This document shows positions 1 through 11,599 of a stretch of 64,000 nt of DNA, piece by piece. A program made the position numbers and the translations under genes. Each line of letters starts with the position of its first letter. Position 1 is the first letter of the stretch. This DNA comes from Sorex araneus (Eukaryota; Chordata; Mammalia; Eulipotyphla; Soricidae), in contig NC_073303.1 of NCBI RefSeq assembly GCF_027595985.1, positions 368,073,386-368,137,385 of the forward strand, in the 5' to 3' direction. The notes below the pieces were generated by a model, which did not search any database, was not told where the DNA came from, and saw nothing but the letters and a program-made list of their open reading frames with translations.

Positions 1-46
1 CTTATCAACGATAAAAGAGGTTTAATCCATGATAACTTTTTATTAA

Positions 47-330
47 ATGTCTGAAAAGGATACTTTAGGAGCCAGGAGCCAGTTGAGTACATCAGTTAGG
101 CTTGAATCCAGGGAACACATGGTCCCCCAAGCATTACTGATGTGGCCCTGGAGGCCCCAGAGCTGGAATGTTCCAGATAATCCCTGGCACTTCGGGGCTC
201 AAATAGAACCACATCCTCTGGCACTCACACTGAACCACTAACTGGTTAGCCAATAATCACTGATGAGGAACCCCAGAACTTCTGAACACTGCTTCGGTGC
301 ATCCCCCTAAAAAAGTCATAGTTTGGTTAA
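47..330 (+). repeat. Diverged old tRNA-like SINE remnant
   Basis: The stretch carries blocks typical of the older shrew SINEs: 'cttgaatccagg' resembling a B box, then 'acatggtcccccaagca' and 'tggccctggaggccccag'. The last phrase recurs at 11.46 kb, so both belong to one older, longer family. The 64-codon open frame over it has no recognisable domain and is repeat-derived. Boundaries are approximate. Confidence 0.5.
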
Positions 331-642
331 TTCTGAGAAACTTAGCCACTCAAAGTTAGTTTTTCCATAAAATACAGGTGACATCTACTACTTACTGGTG
401 TAAGGATGTCTTAAATTAAGTAAATTAAGTAAGACAAATTTCATTACTTGTTACTTAACAAGCACTGATTTAATGTGCATTGATCTTAAATTGTTACATT
501 TATATTTTCTCATAGACAAGACTCCAGTGAAATACCTCTATATCAATACTCATATAAATTCTCAAATTTCATACACAAAAGACACATCATTTAAATCATC
601 TTTCCTACTCTGTGTGATATGCACACATATATGTGTGACATA

Positions 643-645
<3 letters not shown>

Positions 646-682
<37 letters not shown>
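646..682. repeat. (TG)n microsatellite
   Basis: A pure TG run of about 18 units follows a degenerate TG/AT-rich lead-in. It abuts the SINE-like fossil at 684-752 and may have grown from its tail. Confidence 0.95.
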
Positions 683-683
<1 letters not shown>

Positions 684-684
<1 letters not shown>

Positions 685-752
685 ATGCCAGGGGTTGAGC
701 TGAGGGCTTCATACTTTCAAGGCAAATACTCTTCCACTAAGTTGCATCTCCA
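684..752 (-). repeat. tRNA-Ala/ID-like SINE fossil
   Basis: On the minus strand this reads as a tRNA-like head: an A-box-like 'tagtggaagagta', then 'ttgccttgaaagtatgaagcc' in two parts around the anticodon region, and a damaged B box near 'ctcaacccctggc'. No intact tRNA fold is possible. The plus-strand TG run sits at its 3' side, as expected for an expanded tail. Confidence 0.5.
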
Positions 753-759
753 TGACTTT

Positions 760-3520
760 ATTTTATGGATAGAGTTTTCCTGAAAATTCCATTAAAATAA
801 TTATTGCAATTTATGCAAAAAAGTACTTTGAAATATATAGGTCACTAATTTTTCTACATTACTATCCGAATAATTGGTTGTTACCAAAGCTTATTCCATA
901 TCAACAAATTAAGCATTTGGCCAAAGTCTTTTTCAAAGAAAGAGTTTACAATAAATGCTCTCAGAGAAAAGACACTGAACAAATAATAAGCAACTGGGGT
1001 GTTGAAGAGAGAAGGAAAATATCCTTGTTTGCTAACCAGATACATCATTCCTCACAAAAATTCTATTTGTCCTCAGAATATGCAGAAAAGAATTATCACA
1101 GTATTAGATTTTTAGACTTTGTTCATATTTAAACAAACCCCACAATGTCCATTGATCTGCATTTAGACAAGTTCTGAATTTAGACAAGGGCCAGCATCTG
1201 GGCGGAAATGAAGACTCATGAACAGTAAATGATATTCCCAATTGCATAACCTCTGTTCTTCGGGGCTGCAAATGGATACAATGAGCAATTACATACTCAT
1301 CAGTTGCCTGAGATAACAGTAGATTACTAAAACACAGGGCGATTAACTGTTTTGTTGAGTAAGATCAGACACAGAAATTTATAAATGAAGAAGGATTAAA
1401 GAATCTCGTTTCCACAGAATAAGAGAATACCATAGAAATTTCAAACTACTAAAAATATTTGCTAAATTTTAGCTCTCTCTGCAGAGCCTTCAAGGTCATT
1501 TGAACAAAACCCCCCAAAATGTTTATTTTTTTAAAGAAAATAATGCTTATAAAGCTCAGTGTAAGAGCTTTATATCAAAAAAGCAGGGCTTACGTGTGCA
1601 AATACAGATACCAAGACAGGGGGGTCACCTCACCATCCCCCTGTAAAAAATGGGAGGGAAGGGAGGAGGAGGAATGGATGTCAAGTGTGGGAATTAATAG
1701 CTGTGTTTCTTCCAAACCCAAATGCGCTGGCTCACAGATAAATTAATTAGAAGACATAAAAATATAAAAGTGCTTTCTCTGTGTATGTAACACAGAGAGA
1801 GGAGATGAAAAACTCCTATGGGTCAGAAACACAATCGTTACAAACTGAGTTTCTGAGATTTGGCGTCTCCTGTCTTCCCAGCACAGACCCTCCTTTCTGC
1901 CCAAGTCCGTGGACCGCTTGCAATATTCCTTCAAGAGCTCTGCTCTCTTCTGTCACCTGGATTTTCATTTATTATCAGGTACTCATTTCAAATCTCAGAG
2001 GCAATACTGATTTTTACATTGCAATGATTTTATACAAGAAACCCCAACTCTGCACTGTCCAAAATGGCATTAACTAACCTTTCCTCCTCTAGATCATATT
2101 TCAGACAGATCTTTTAGACCCACGTCTTCCTTTACATACAGTATCTTAATAATTTGTCATTGCAAATTCTTTGTCTGTCTCTATAAAATCTAGATTAATC
2201 TTTCTACTAACTTGTTAATGGTTTTCCAGTTCATATTTTTTTTCTCAAGGATCTTGGGATCACTAAGAATGATAGAGTTCCTATATTAGCTGGATGGTAG
2301 ATGACTAATACCAAGCAGAAACAGCCAACAAGAATGAGCTAATCACATTGAACAGCCTATTAATGCCCTTCAGCACCCTGGCACCAGCTCACCCCAAAGT
2401 TAAAAGATCCTCCTACCATTTGCTTCCACAGACAGAGCTCCATTCCTCCCTCTCTTTACTAAAACCTTCTTGAGTGAACTTCCGCTAATAGATTTAACTC
2501 TGTCTGCACGTAGGCTTTACCAGGAATTCTTTTGCAGCATTTTTCCCTGTTAGAGGATTCCATGATTAAGTTAAAACAATAGTTAATGCCTGTGCGATAA
2601 TACAGTTCATGACAAAGATTCAAGAGACAGAATTGCTTCCATACAGAGAGCAAATGTGCAATCAACACGTGAGAGCTAACTGAGAACAGAAATGTATTTT
2701 GTCTAGAATGTCGGGAAGGTAGAGACATTTTAGAAATAAGGGGTGGTCTAACAGGTCTCATTTGCAGAACTATCCAATAAGATATGACATATCTTGGGGG
2801 TGACCTTTGCATGAGCAATTCATAAAAGATGAGGCCATGGAAGAGAAGTTGGAAAAACTCAGCCAAGTTCTCAGAAAAAAATGACTAAATGAATGATAAA
2901 TTTGAAATCTTTGTCCTTTATTTAAAGCAGCTGAAGTGCACTGCCTAGAAAGGAGCCCCACACAGGAAATAAAAATGTGGTACTTTGATACTCTGCCTGT
3001 CAAGTCCGTGTGCACAGAAAACGGGGTGGGCAGGGGGAATATTTGTCTCTGGTGAGACTAGACAATACACAGAGGAACAGCTGCTGTGTGGAGAGTGAAT
3101 TCTTAATCGATAGCAGAGAAGACCGATAACAAAGAAACTGTTCAATTCTGCTGCTAACAATTGTTCCCCAAAAGATATTGATTTTCAGAGTGACCCCCCT
3201 GAACACATGTTGGTAGCCAAGATCCGGAGCTCATATTTGGTGAAAAGATTGTTAGAGAACAGCTGTACAAATGGGAGTTCAAATTCTGTTTCTTCTCCCC
3301 ACTGAGCAACCCTAGGGGGATCAAGTGGCAGGACTACAGGGAAAGCAGACACACTTTCCTCAAATATTTCCAAAAAGAGATGTTATGGAAGGAAAGCCAA
3401 GAGGTAGTTCTAGTTTCTAAAGTAAGCAAACCTCAAACTCCACACCACAGAGTTGTTTTACGATGCAAATAAAAGATAATTTTGCCAAAGAAAAACTTGA
3501 TAGACACATTAACCAAGACA
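760..3520. other. Intergenic DNA, no gene seen
   Basis: AT-rich unique sequence. The longest open frame is 135 codons on the minus strand (2459-2866). It shows no domain, no splice context and a Cys/Ser/Leu-rich composition typical of chance frames. No young SINE is present. Confidence 0.6.
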
Positions 3521-3528
3521 TTAAATTA

Positions 3529-3645
3529 GGGGCAGGCCTGTCATGCAGAAGTATAATGCTTCTCTTGCCTCTGTGAAGTCCTGACTTTAAACCCCGCCAC
3601 CAAAAAATAAATAAATAAATAAATAAGTAAAAATAAAATCACCAA
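3529..3645 (+). repeat. Short SINE piece with (AAAT)n tail
   Basis: 'ggggcaggcctg', 'ttaaaccccgccacc' and a tail of AAAT repeats give the order head, degenerate B box, A-rich tail. The short body suggests an internally deleted copy. Confidence 0.45.
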
Positions 3646-4762
3646 CAATAGGTTAAACAAATACCATCTGCCCACTTATGTGACACACTGAGAAAGACAC
3701 ATCAACTATGCACTATTGTTACCAAAGTGATCAACCAAATTCTGCTCTGGAGGAAATGATGATTGATCCAAATTGGAAACATTCTACAAAACGATTGAAT
3801 TCAACTCTTCAGAAATCTTAGGTGTTGGGAAAGATGTAACCCATGGAAACACTGTTCTAGACTAAAGGCAACAAAGACAAGATCTCAACTATATTTGGAT
3901 TCTGCTCTGAAGAAAGCCACCAGGTTCAGGGATGTGTCACTGTTAAAGTGCATATCAATTCCCACTACCTCAAGAAAGGAAGGAAAGAAGGAAGAAAGGA
4001 AGGTGGGAGAGTAGGAAAAAGAAAAGAGGGAAATATTGTAGACAAGATCACTGCTAATGAGGGAAATTTGAATATTTACCATATGTAAGATGATGTGTTA
4101 CTGATAAAGTTTTGAGAATGATAAATGTGAAAAAAAATTATGCCTTCCTCTTATTCTTATACATTTCAGAAAAAATATACATATGAAAACTATACATCAT
4201 TCTCATAAGTAAGAATATATTTAAAAATTAGCAAGAACTTAAATAAAATTAGTCTTGTTAGAAGTCAGCTGCATTATTTACTAAAATAAGTCAGACTAAT
4301 ATTTGTGAATTTAGGGGATAAGCTATTTTAGGAAAAGGGATAAGATTTAGGCTTTTGTACGAAAAAAAAAACCCTTCAACATCTGCCTTGTTATCATGTA
4401 AACAAGCTGAAATTATATGAATTAAATTGTCCTATAATAAAGCAGAGTCAATCTTATCTAAATGGACATAATTTAGAGGGCTGACATTAGTCTGAGGGAC
4501 CTCTCTGGTATGAAGACAGAATTCTACCATCAGTGATTACAAGTATAACATACTAACAATACTTGTTAGTGATTGTGGCAAATATTTTCAGTAACAGTCA
4601 TAAATTGCAAAGACCATGAGAAACTAAATAGGTAAAATCCAATAATTAAAAAAATTAATAAACATCCACAACTAATCAATTTACACATTTTGAATGTGTG
4701 ACAGAGATCAGAAATGATAAGTAAATTATAAAGTTAGATTCTATTTACTCTCGCATGAGATC

Positions 4763-5015
4763 TGTAGCACTGTAGCACTGTCATCCAATTGCTCGTCGAT
4801 TTGCTCGAGCGGGCACCAGTAAGCAGTAGCCATTGTGAAACCTGTTGTTACTGTTTGTGGCATATCGAATACAGCACGGGTAGCTTGCCAGGCTCTGCTG
4901 TGTGGGCGAGATACTCTCGGTAGCTTGCCAGGCTTGCCGAGAGGGATGGAGGAATCGAACCCAGGTTGGCCGTGTGCAAGACAAACGCCCTACCCACTGT
5001 GCTATCTCCAGTCCT
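4763..5015 (-). repeat. RTE-tailed SINE (tRNA-like head, RTE 3' end)
   Basis: Read on the minus strand it starts with the same tRNA-like head as the A-tailed SINE ('gatagcacagtggg', B box around 'cctgggttcgattcc'). It then has a body with two related 'ggcaagctacc' blocks and ends in a tail coding W-C-P-L-E-Q-I-D-E-Q-like residues in the frame of an RTE C-terminus. Flanks 'gcatgagatc' (4753-4762) and 'gcatgaaatc' (5016-5025) look like a 10-bp target duplication with one mismatch. There is no poly-A; 'tgtagcac' units mark the tail. Confidence 0.85.
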
Positions 5016-5025
5016 GCATGAAATC

Positions 5026-6180
5026 ACATATCCAAAATAGCACCAACTGGATTGGTTTATAAAAATGGAAAAGACAGAGATTTCAGAAGTATGTATTGTA
5101 GAGCCCTTACATGAACAGAGAGTCCAGTAAGACTGCCCACAAGAGGCAATATATTACCCAAAAAACCTAAAGGATATTCTTGGAATAGCCAATCCAATGA
5201 GAAGGCATTGCAGCTGAGCAATGAGGGAGAGTAGAGTAGGGAAAAGGAGAACACAACACCCTGTCAGGGCAGCAGATGTAGAAAATCTCCAAGCAAGTGT
5301 GGTTACGGCATAGTCACCAACTGAGAGAAATCCAGTCTGGAGAAAACAGAAAGAGCAGGAAGAGAAAGCGCTAAGGAAATATAGATAGAAATAAGCCAAC
5401 AGCAGCCTGAGTTGAAGAAATTTAATGGAGTCTAATTTTAACAGTATTCACTGGTCCAATGAGAAAAACAGGCAGGTCTGTCCCTAAAGCAGACTGGGGA
5501 AGTTGTGGAGTTGTGTTATCATGGCTGATAACATCCCACTTAAGATTAGTGCTGAATTTTACTATACTGAGAGCAACCTGTACGTTGAAGTCAAGTAAAA
5601 TCCTAACTAAGTATTGAAAGAATTCAAGAAGTTGCATGTAAAGGGAAGAGAAGGGGAAATTCCAGCAGGAGTGACAGGCATCTTGAAATATCCGGAGTAG
5701 GAATAATAGCTGGTACCTATTTACACAGGGTTATTGAATAAGGGCCTTAGCAATGCATATTTAGCTCAATCTTACCAAGACTTTATTAATAGTCCCTGAG
5801 CTGAAGATGGAAAGGCTGTCTGAGAAAATGTTGAATCTCCCAGGATGACTGATAAATAGGCAAGAAATTTATAGAGAGAACTCAAGTTCTTGAACTAGAT
5901 AATTAATAGGCCTCCTTCCAATCCTGAAATTCGGTAATTCTATGACAGTGCCATTTCCATTACATCGGCAATGCATTAAAGAGCCACTCAGAAGAACATT
6001 CTGGAAGAAAGAATTTGAATGGAGCCAAACTAATGACTATAAAAATAAAGCTTATAACCAACTTCTGTACCATAAAAACTGAACCTTAAAATAATCTAAA
6101 AAAAAGGAGCTTAAACTATAAAATAAAGGCAGTCCTTATTTTTGAGATGAAGGCAGCCTAGCCCTTAAGAATAAAGAATG
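5026..6180. other. Intergenic unique DNA
   Basis: No coding signal above chance. The open frames at 5057-5637 on the minus strand overlap one another in different frames and carry no motif. Confidence 0.5.
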
Positions 6181-6184
6181 TGTG

Positions 6185-6440
6185 GAAGACAGAGTATATG
6201 GTTAAGGTGCATTCCTTTGCATGCATCTGACCTTGGTTTGAACCCCAGCACCACAATATCCCCTAAACATCACCAGGTATAGCCCTAGAGGCATATAAAA
6301 ACACCAGGTATGACCTAGGAGGCCTCTGAATATCACCAGGATGGTCCAACTAATTCTGATGCCAAAGAGCCCGAGCAACAACACATCCTCAGGCCTTCAT
6401 ATTGGTCCAGTTGGCCAAACATCACTGGCAGGGGGCTACT
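6185..6440 (+). repeat. Old long-form SINE remnant
   Basis: The order is a degenerate tRNA-like head ('ttgcatgcatctgacc', 'ggtttgaaccccagcacc') followed by repeated 'catcaccagg' and 'gcc..gaggc' blocks. It matches the architecture of the fossils near 0.1 and 11.4 kb. It is heavily diverged, so it predates the SOR-type copies. Confidence 0.45.
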
Positions 6441-6512
6441 GGGTCCTGCGCTTTGCTCCGAGGATTCCCTCAAAGAAAATTCACAATTAAAACTTGAAAA
6501 CAACGTGGACAC

Positions 6513-6671
6513 TGGGAGGCTAGAGTGACTCAAGTAGTAGAGCACATGCCTTGCATGTATCGAGCTCTGCTTTGCTCTGGCACCACATGGACTTCCAAGT
6601 ACCACCAGAACTTTTCCTTGCACTGTTACCCCACCCAACACTGATGGGTATGACTCACATAATGCTATTTT
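6513..6671 (+). repeat. Diverged SINE, host of a younger SINE
   Basis: Matches to the SINE head include 'agtagagcacatgccttgcatg' in pieces, then 'gcaccacatggacttccaagtaccacc' in pieces. Its end at 'ctttttacc' is the insertion point of the minus-strand SINE at 6686-6846, so the two are layered in time. Confidence 0.5.
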
Positions 6672-6685
6672 CTTTTTACCTTTTT

Positions 6686-6846
6686 TTTTTTGCTTTTTGG
6701 GTCACAACTGGCGATGCACAGGGGTTACTCCTGGCTCTGCACTCAGAAATCACTCCTGGCGGTGCTCAGGGGACCATATGGGATGCTGGGAATCGAACCT
6801 GGGTCGGCTGCGTGCAAGGCAAACGCCCTATCCACTCCAGCCCCTC
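6686..6846 (-). repeat. SOR-type A-tailed SINE
   Basis: A near-consensus copy: poly-T at left (the A-tail on the other strand), 'ctttttgggtcac', 'ggggttactcctgg', 'ggaccatatgggatgctgg', B-box complement 'aatcgaacc', and 'caaggcaaacgcccta'. Flanks 6672-6685 and 6847-6860 match over 14 bp with one difference, the L1-type target duplication. Confidence 0.9.
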
Positions 6847-6864
6847 CTTCTTACCTTTTTAAAA

Positions 6865-6975
6865 TGGAATCACAGTTAGATATACAACTGCAAAGTTGCT
6901 CATGATTGGGTTTCAGTCATATAATATTGCAACACCCATCCCTTCACCAACACAATGCGATTTTAAAGAAACATG
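6865..6975 (-). mobile_element. L1 3' end fragment
   Basis: The sequence 'ttgctcatgattgggtttcag', in two blocks, then 'catataatattgcaacacc' and 'catcccttcacca' is the reverse complement of the L1 3' end found plus-strand at 28.9 kb ('ggtgaagg', 'tgttggaacattgtatgac'). Only about 110 bp remain. Confidence 0.65.
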
Positions 6976-7905
6976 GTACAGGTCTGAATGTCTTTGTGTA
7001 GATTCCGCAGACTGTGTCTTAGTGCGTTGGGAGATAGACAGACAGAAAGACAGATAGAGATCTGTGATCAATTGTAGTAGGTGGGATAGAGAGGTGTTGG
7101 AGTCAAGTTTGGATTAACTGTCAATGCCATTGATAGCTTGGTCAATTCTTCCTCTCTTCAGAGATGTGAAAGAAAGTTCTCTATTTCAAGTAGCAGAAAG
7201 TGTCTTGGTCAGCAATATCAGGTGGAGACTTAGTGCAGAGAATCTTGTCTCAAAAATTGTGTGAGAAAAAGTTAGAGGTTCTGAACTGGACTCTTAGAAG
7301 TGACAGCACATGGGCCAATATTAAATCACTTGTCTCCATGAGAATTGCTATCTCCTGTATAATTCAAAATCAAAAGAATCAATAACCATAGTCCCAACTT
7401 CTAATTTCAGACCACTTCTCTAAGACCTGGAAATCCAACATTACTTCCAAACTGACTTCCAGAACACACCAGGGGAAAAGCAGTCCTGCCCCCTGTGTCT
7501 CTGTCAACACCTGTTGCTGTGGCAAAGCAAGCATCACTGCCACCACACTCACAAGAGCTAGAGTCTGGGCCTTACCTGATGATTCCAAACATCGTGAAGC
7601 CACCAACACTTGATAAGTGTCACACACAAACTTGGGTTGTGAGGAAGTTTGAGGAATGAGGGCTCACTCTTAAGCCATAGGAGTAATATGGCATTCTAAG
7701 AGGGATCTAATTGAGCTCATTGGCAGTATCTATCATTCTATCTCATTACTAGAATGAGGATTAAGTTGAACATAATGCACATATGATACTTAGCTCTGTG
7801 TTTGAAAAACAGTTATTGCTCAATAAGTTACTACTAGCCTAGATTACTAGCCTTCACATGGCTGAATAAGAAATGCATTTTTCATTTATCAATCTAAAAG
7901 ATAAG
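6976..7905. other. Intergenic DNA with possible MIR/L2 tail
   Basis: Mostly unique. The segment 7740-7850 ('gaggattaagttg' through 'ttattgctcaataag') resembles the 3' part of an ancient MIR or L2 element. A short GACA/GATA run lies at 7035-7060. No gene seen. Confidence 0.4.
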
Positions 7906-7908
7906 AAA

Positions 7909-8045
7909 GAGGGCCAGAGAGATAGTACAGTGGGTATGGCACTTGTTTTGCATGCAACTGACCCAGATTCCATCTCTGCTCTACAAGTGGTCCCTTCAGC
8001 AAACCACCAGGAATGATCCCTGTACCCAGCATTTTCAATAAAACT
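7909..8045 (+). repeat. SOR-type SINE, diverged
   Basis: The head 'gggccagagagatagtacagtgggta' (in two blocks), 'gcatgcaactgacccagattcc' (in pieces) and 'accaggaatgatcc' are recognisable. The 3' end is eroded. Confidence 0.7.
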
Positions 8046-9033
8046 AAAAGAAATACCTAACCACTGAGTCATAAACATATACAGAGTTTCCAAAAATTAG
8101 TGAAATAAAACTGAGCTATATAATAAGTCACACAAAAAAAGAAAATACTTAGAGCACTAATAAAATCCAATGACACAGATCAAAATACTAAGAAAAAAAT
8201 TTTCTGGAAACAGAACCTCATACTGGAGCACAAAATTTCTATTCCTGGTTTGTGAACCGAGAACAGAAATCAAAGTGAACTCTCCTCAATGAGCTTTATT
8301 TTGTTTTGAAAAATCAAGGAGGGACCCTAATGATTTACTTCCTGAGTCATATTTTTAGTGGTGGTGACTTTCTGTGGCAGTGGACAGAAAACGCCAAAAG
8401 GGACTATAATGGCTGAATTATGAGAGGTCATGAATGTCTTCAACCTCAGCAGAAAGTTAAACCCTTGAAGGACTCACAGTGTTGGAGCATGACCCCTTCC
8501 CAAGTCACTGGCTGAGTATCAGTGTAGTCCAGGAGCTATCTTGTGAATTCTTGCTAAAAAATAAGAAGGAATATACAGCAAGGCAGCAACAAAGGTCCAA
8601 GGAGAACTGATCTACCCAATTGACTTTGTGGAAGGCAGAAACAGGAAGAAGGGGAGCTTTGACAGAGAAAGGCATTGGGGTCTTAGGGGAGGAAGGTGGG
8701 TACACCGGTGACGGGGGTGGTGTTGGAATTAAGAGCAGGAGAAGCTACTGTTTAAAGCATTGTAAACCACAAAATCTCAATAACGTTTTCAATTTAAAAA
8801 ATGTAAAAGAATATATCAATTGAGCAGAGATAAAAGTTGTCACACATGAGGGAAAAGATTACACAGATTAAGTTCAGGCAAATTTGGCAAAGTAAGTAAT
8901 GACCTTAAGCTCCTCCGATTTTATCAAAAATATTAATTTTATCATATTAGAACCTCAACAAAATTCAGGCAATATAAACACAAAGATTTCCAAAACTAGT
9001 CATAGTATAAATTAACTGTTAAAAGTCAAAAAC

Positions 9034-9215
9034 CAGGGGCTGGAGCTATAGCACAGCAGGTAAGACTCTTGCCTTGCATGAGGCCAACCCGGGTTCGATT
9101 CCCAGCATCCTATATGGTCCCCTGACCACTGCCAAGGGTAATTCCTGAGTTCAGAGCCAGGAGTAACCCCTGTGAATCGCCAGGTGTGATGCAAAAAGCA
9201 AAAAAAAAAAAAAAG
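9034..9215 (+). repeat. SOR-type A-tailed SINE
   Basis: Complete copy: 'ggggctggagc', A box region 'tatagcacagcagg', B box 'gggttcgattcc', 'ggtcccctgacca', 'cagagccaggagtaaccc', and an A-tail of 14 after 'gcaaaaagc'. The low divergence suggests a fairly recent insertion. Confidence 0.9.
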
Positions 9216-9249
9216 AACAATAGGGAAAGAGGAAAATTGACTAACTTCC

Positions 9250-9717
9250 TTTTCAATAGCCAGAATCTGTAAACAACCCAAACACCCAAGAAAAGACAAC
9301 TGGTTAAAGGAACTACAGTACATCGATCTAACAATGGAATACTATGCAGAAGTTAGGAAAGTGAAGTCACAAAATTCGCTTATAAATGGATGGACATGGA
9401 GAGTACCAGGCTGATTGAAATGAGTCAGAATTAGGGGGACAGACATAGGATGACTGCACTCACTTGTGGAATATTAAAAAGAAAACATAATATGAGACTA
9501 ATACTAAAGGACAGTAGAAACAAGGGCCAGAAGGATTGGTCCACAGTTGGAAGCCTGCCTCGAGTGAGGGAGGAGAAGGCAGTTGAATAGAGAAGGGACC
9601 ACTATGACAAAGATAGTTGGAAATGATCACTCTGGAGAAGAACTGTGTGCTGAAATTGGATAAGGGAACACATATGATAACCTCTCAGTATCTGTATTGC
9701 AAATGATAATGTCCAAA

Positions 9718-9763
<46 letters not shown>

Positions 9764-9925
9764 GTGCGATAAAGAGAGGCTGAGGGGTTGGGTGGGGGGT
9801 GTCTGGAGGGAAACTGGGGACATTCGTGGTTGGAAACAAACACTGGTGGAGGCATGGTTGTTGGAATATGTATGATATGAACAGGCTCATAACTGTGTAT
9901 CTCATGGCATTCAATTTCTAAAAGA
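9250..9925 (+). mobile_element. L1 3' end, 5'-truncated
   Basis: It holds the end of L1 ORF2-derived sequence and the 3' UTR: 'aaacaacccaaacaccc', 'aatggaatactatgcag', 'aaatggatggacatgg', then the lineage 3' UTR ending 'ggttgttggaatatgtatg' and 'ataactgtgtatctcatgg'. The UTR is interrupted by an (AG)n run. No open ORF survives. It parallels the copy at 28.1-28.99 kb block for block. Confidence 0.85.
9720..9758. repeat. (AG)n inside L1 3' UTR
   Basis: About 19 AG units. The equivalent position of the L1 copy at 28.77 kb is a G-rich 'gggtgggt' stretch, so this UTR site is prone to simple-sequence growth. Confidence 0.95.
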
Positions 9926-9929
9926 GAGG

Positions 9930-11325
9930 GACAACAAGGCAGATTTACATCATCAAAGTGCTAAAAGAAAAAGGCTGTCAACCCACAACATGTTCCAGCA
10001 AAAATTATCCTTTAAAAGGGATCATAAAATAATGCTATCTCAAGAATGAAATGAAATTAATGTGGAATCAAACCTACCCTGCAAAATGATCTAAAGATAA
10101 TCCATTCAGCTAAAAGGAAATAAGGCCAGATGGTAGCTTATGTCCAGAGGAAGCAATGAAAAGCATTGGGAATAGTGAGTATCTGCTAAATACACAAAGG
10201 CCACCAGGAGGAGGAACCTTGGCATTTGCAGACTGGCTAGATTGAAACCCAGGACACTGAGGAGTTCAAGTCCCCAGTGCAAACCCAAAACACCGGGAGA
10301 TGAAAACCAAGAGACAGCAGGAAACCAAATACCTCACACGTCTACCCCCGCTCACCCTCCTTTCCCAAAGATTGTGCCGAGACTCAGAGTTATAAATAGC
10401 ATATCTGTAATGACTGTAATCTCTGTAGAAGAATGGGGAAGCTGGGGTTTACTCAGCAAAATCACATGAAGGTGGAGTTCACCAAAAGCTTCCATTCTTC
10501 ATATATTTACTCTCTTTTCTTTCCCCATTTCTCTTCTACTCCCCCCTCATTTTTCCCTGACGAGGCAACACTCTTCCAATGAAATCTGAGTTGTGGAAGT
10601 CAAACTAAAAGAGCAGACCCCAAGAGAAGCTCTGGAAATCCAACACCTGAAATGAGATTTGGAAGCTGAATGAGAGAACTTTCTGGAAATAAATGGGAGC
10701 CCATCTCTGGCACTGTGAAAATAATAGTGATTATCAGTCCTCGGATACTATGTGATTTTATTCTGAAACATGGTTTCCCATTTAACAGTATATAGAAAAT
10801 ATTTTCAATATTCATTTTTAGCATTTGCTTCATATACTAGTGATTTTTTTCAAAACATCCCATAATTGCTATCTATGCATCCAAAAAAATAGTGTTTCCC
10901 TACTGTGTACCAGATACTAAGTAAACCCAAATGAGGTAGAAGAGACAATAACTTACTGGAAAACAAAAAGTCGTGATGCTTAAGAAGCAGTTTAAACACA
11001 CCAGGACATTCCACTGGAATGATTGGCACGTGGTCAGCATTCCTGGTTCCCAGTTGCATGAGCATCTCCACTGATGCTGTGGTTAATGGGGTGAGGTGCA
11101 GGTGAGAGGGGAAATAGCCGCCAATAATCCCGAGCACTTAACTCACTTGGGTTTAGCCCATGAAGCCTATGAAGATTATTGTTAGCTTTTAGTATTATAG
11201 GACCTTGCCAAAAAAAATAGTCTCAGAGCACAGAAATTACAGACAATAAAATTCAAAAATAATAAGATCAGATATAAACAAAAGCTTTCCAGTACACACA
11301 GCAAGCCCACACTAGAAGTAGATGA
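9930..11325. other. Intergenic DNA, no gene seen
   Basis: Unique sequence with short chance open frames of 60-95 codons. None has a domain, an acceptor/donor pair or a biased codon pattern that I can see. Confidence 0.5.
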
Positions 11326-11334
11326 TTCTCGGAC

Positions 11335-11592
11335 TGGCAGATTAGACAGGGGTTAGGGTGCATGCCTTTTTTAGCATGTTCCTGATTGAGGTTCAATTCC
11401 TGGAAATACATGGTTCCCTGAACATTGCCGGGAGGCTCCCAAACATTGCCAGATGGAGCCCTGGAGGCCCCAGGTACCACCAGATGACTCTGAGTATACT
11501 CACTGAACCTACAGTTGGCCAGGAACTACTGGCCCCAGGACTCCTAGGCACTGCTAGGAAGCCCCCACCACTACCAAAAAAAAAAAAATAAT
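11335..11592 (+). repeat. Old long-form SINE with A-tail
   Basis: Head 'ggttagggtgcatgcc', degenerate B box 'gaggttcaattcctgg', then repeated 'ccaggtaccaccag', 'ccctggaggccccagg' and a final run of 13 A. The body is about 90 bp longer than the SOR type, so this is a distinct, older subfamily. Confidence 0.65.
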
Positions 11593-11599
11593 AGAAATA

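Noticed and set aside
2459..2866. 135-codon minus-strand open frame
   Set aside because: No motif, no promoter or exon signals, low-information composition.
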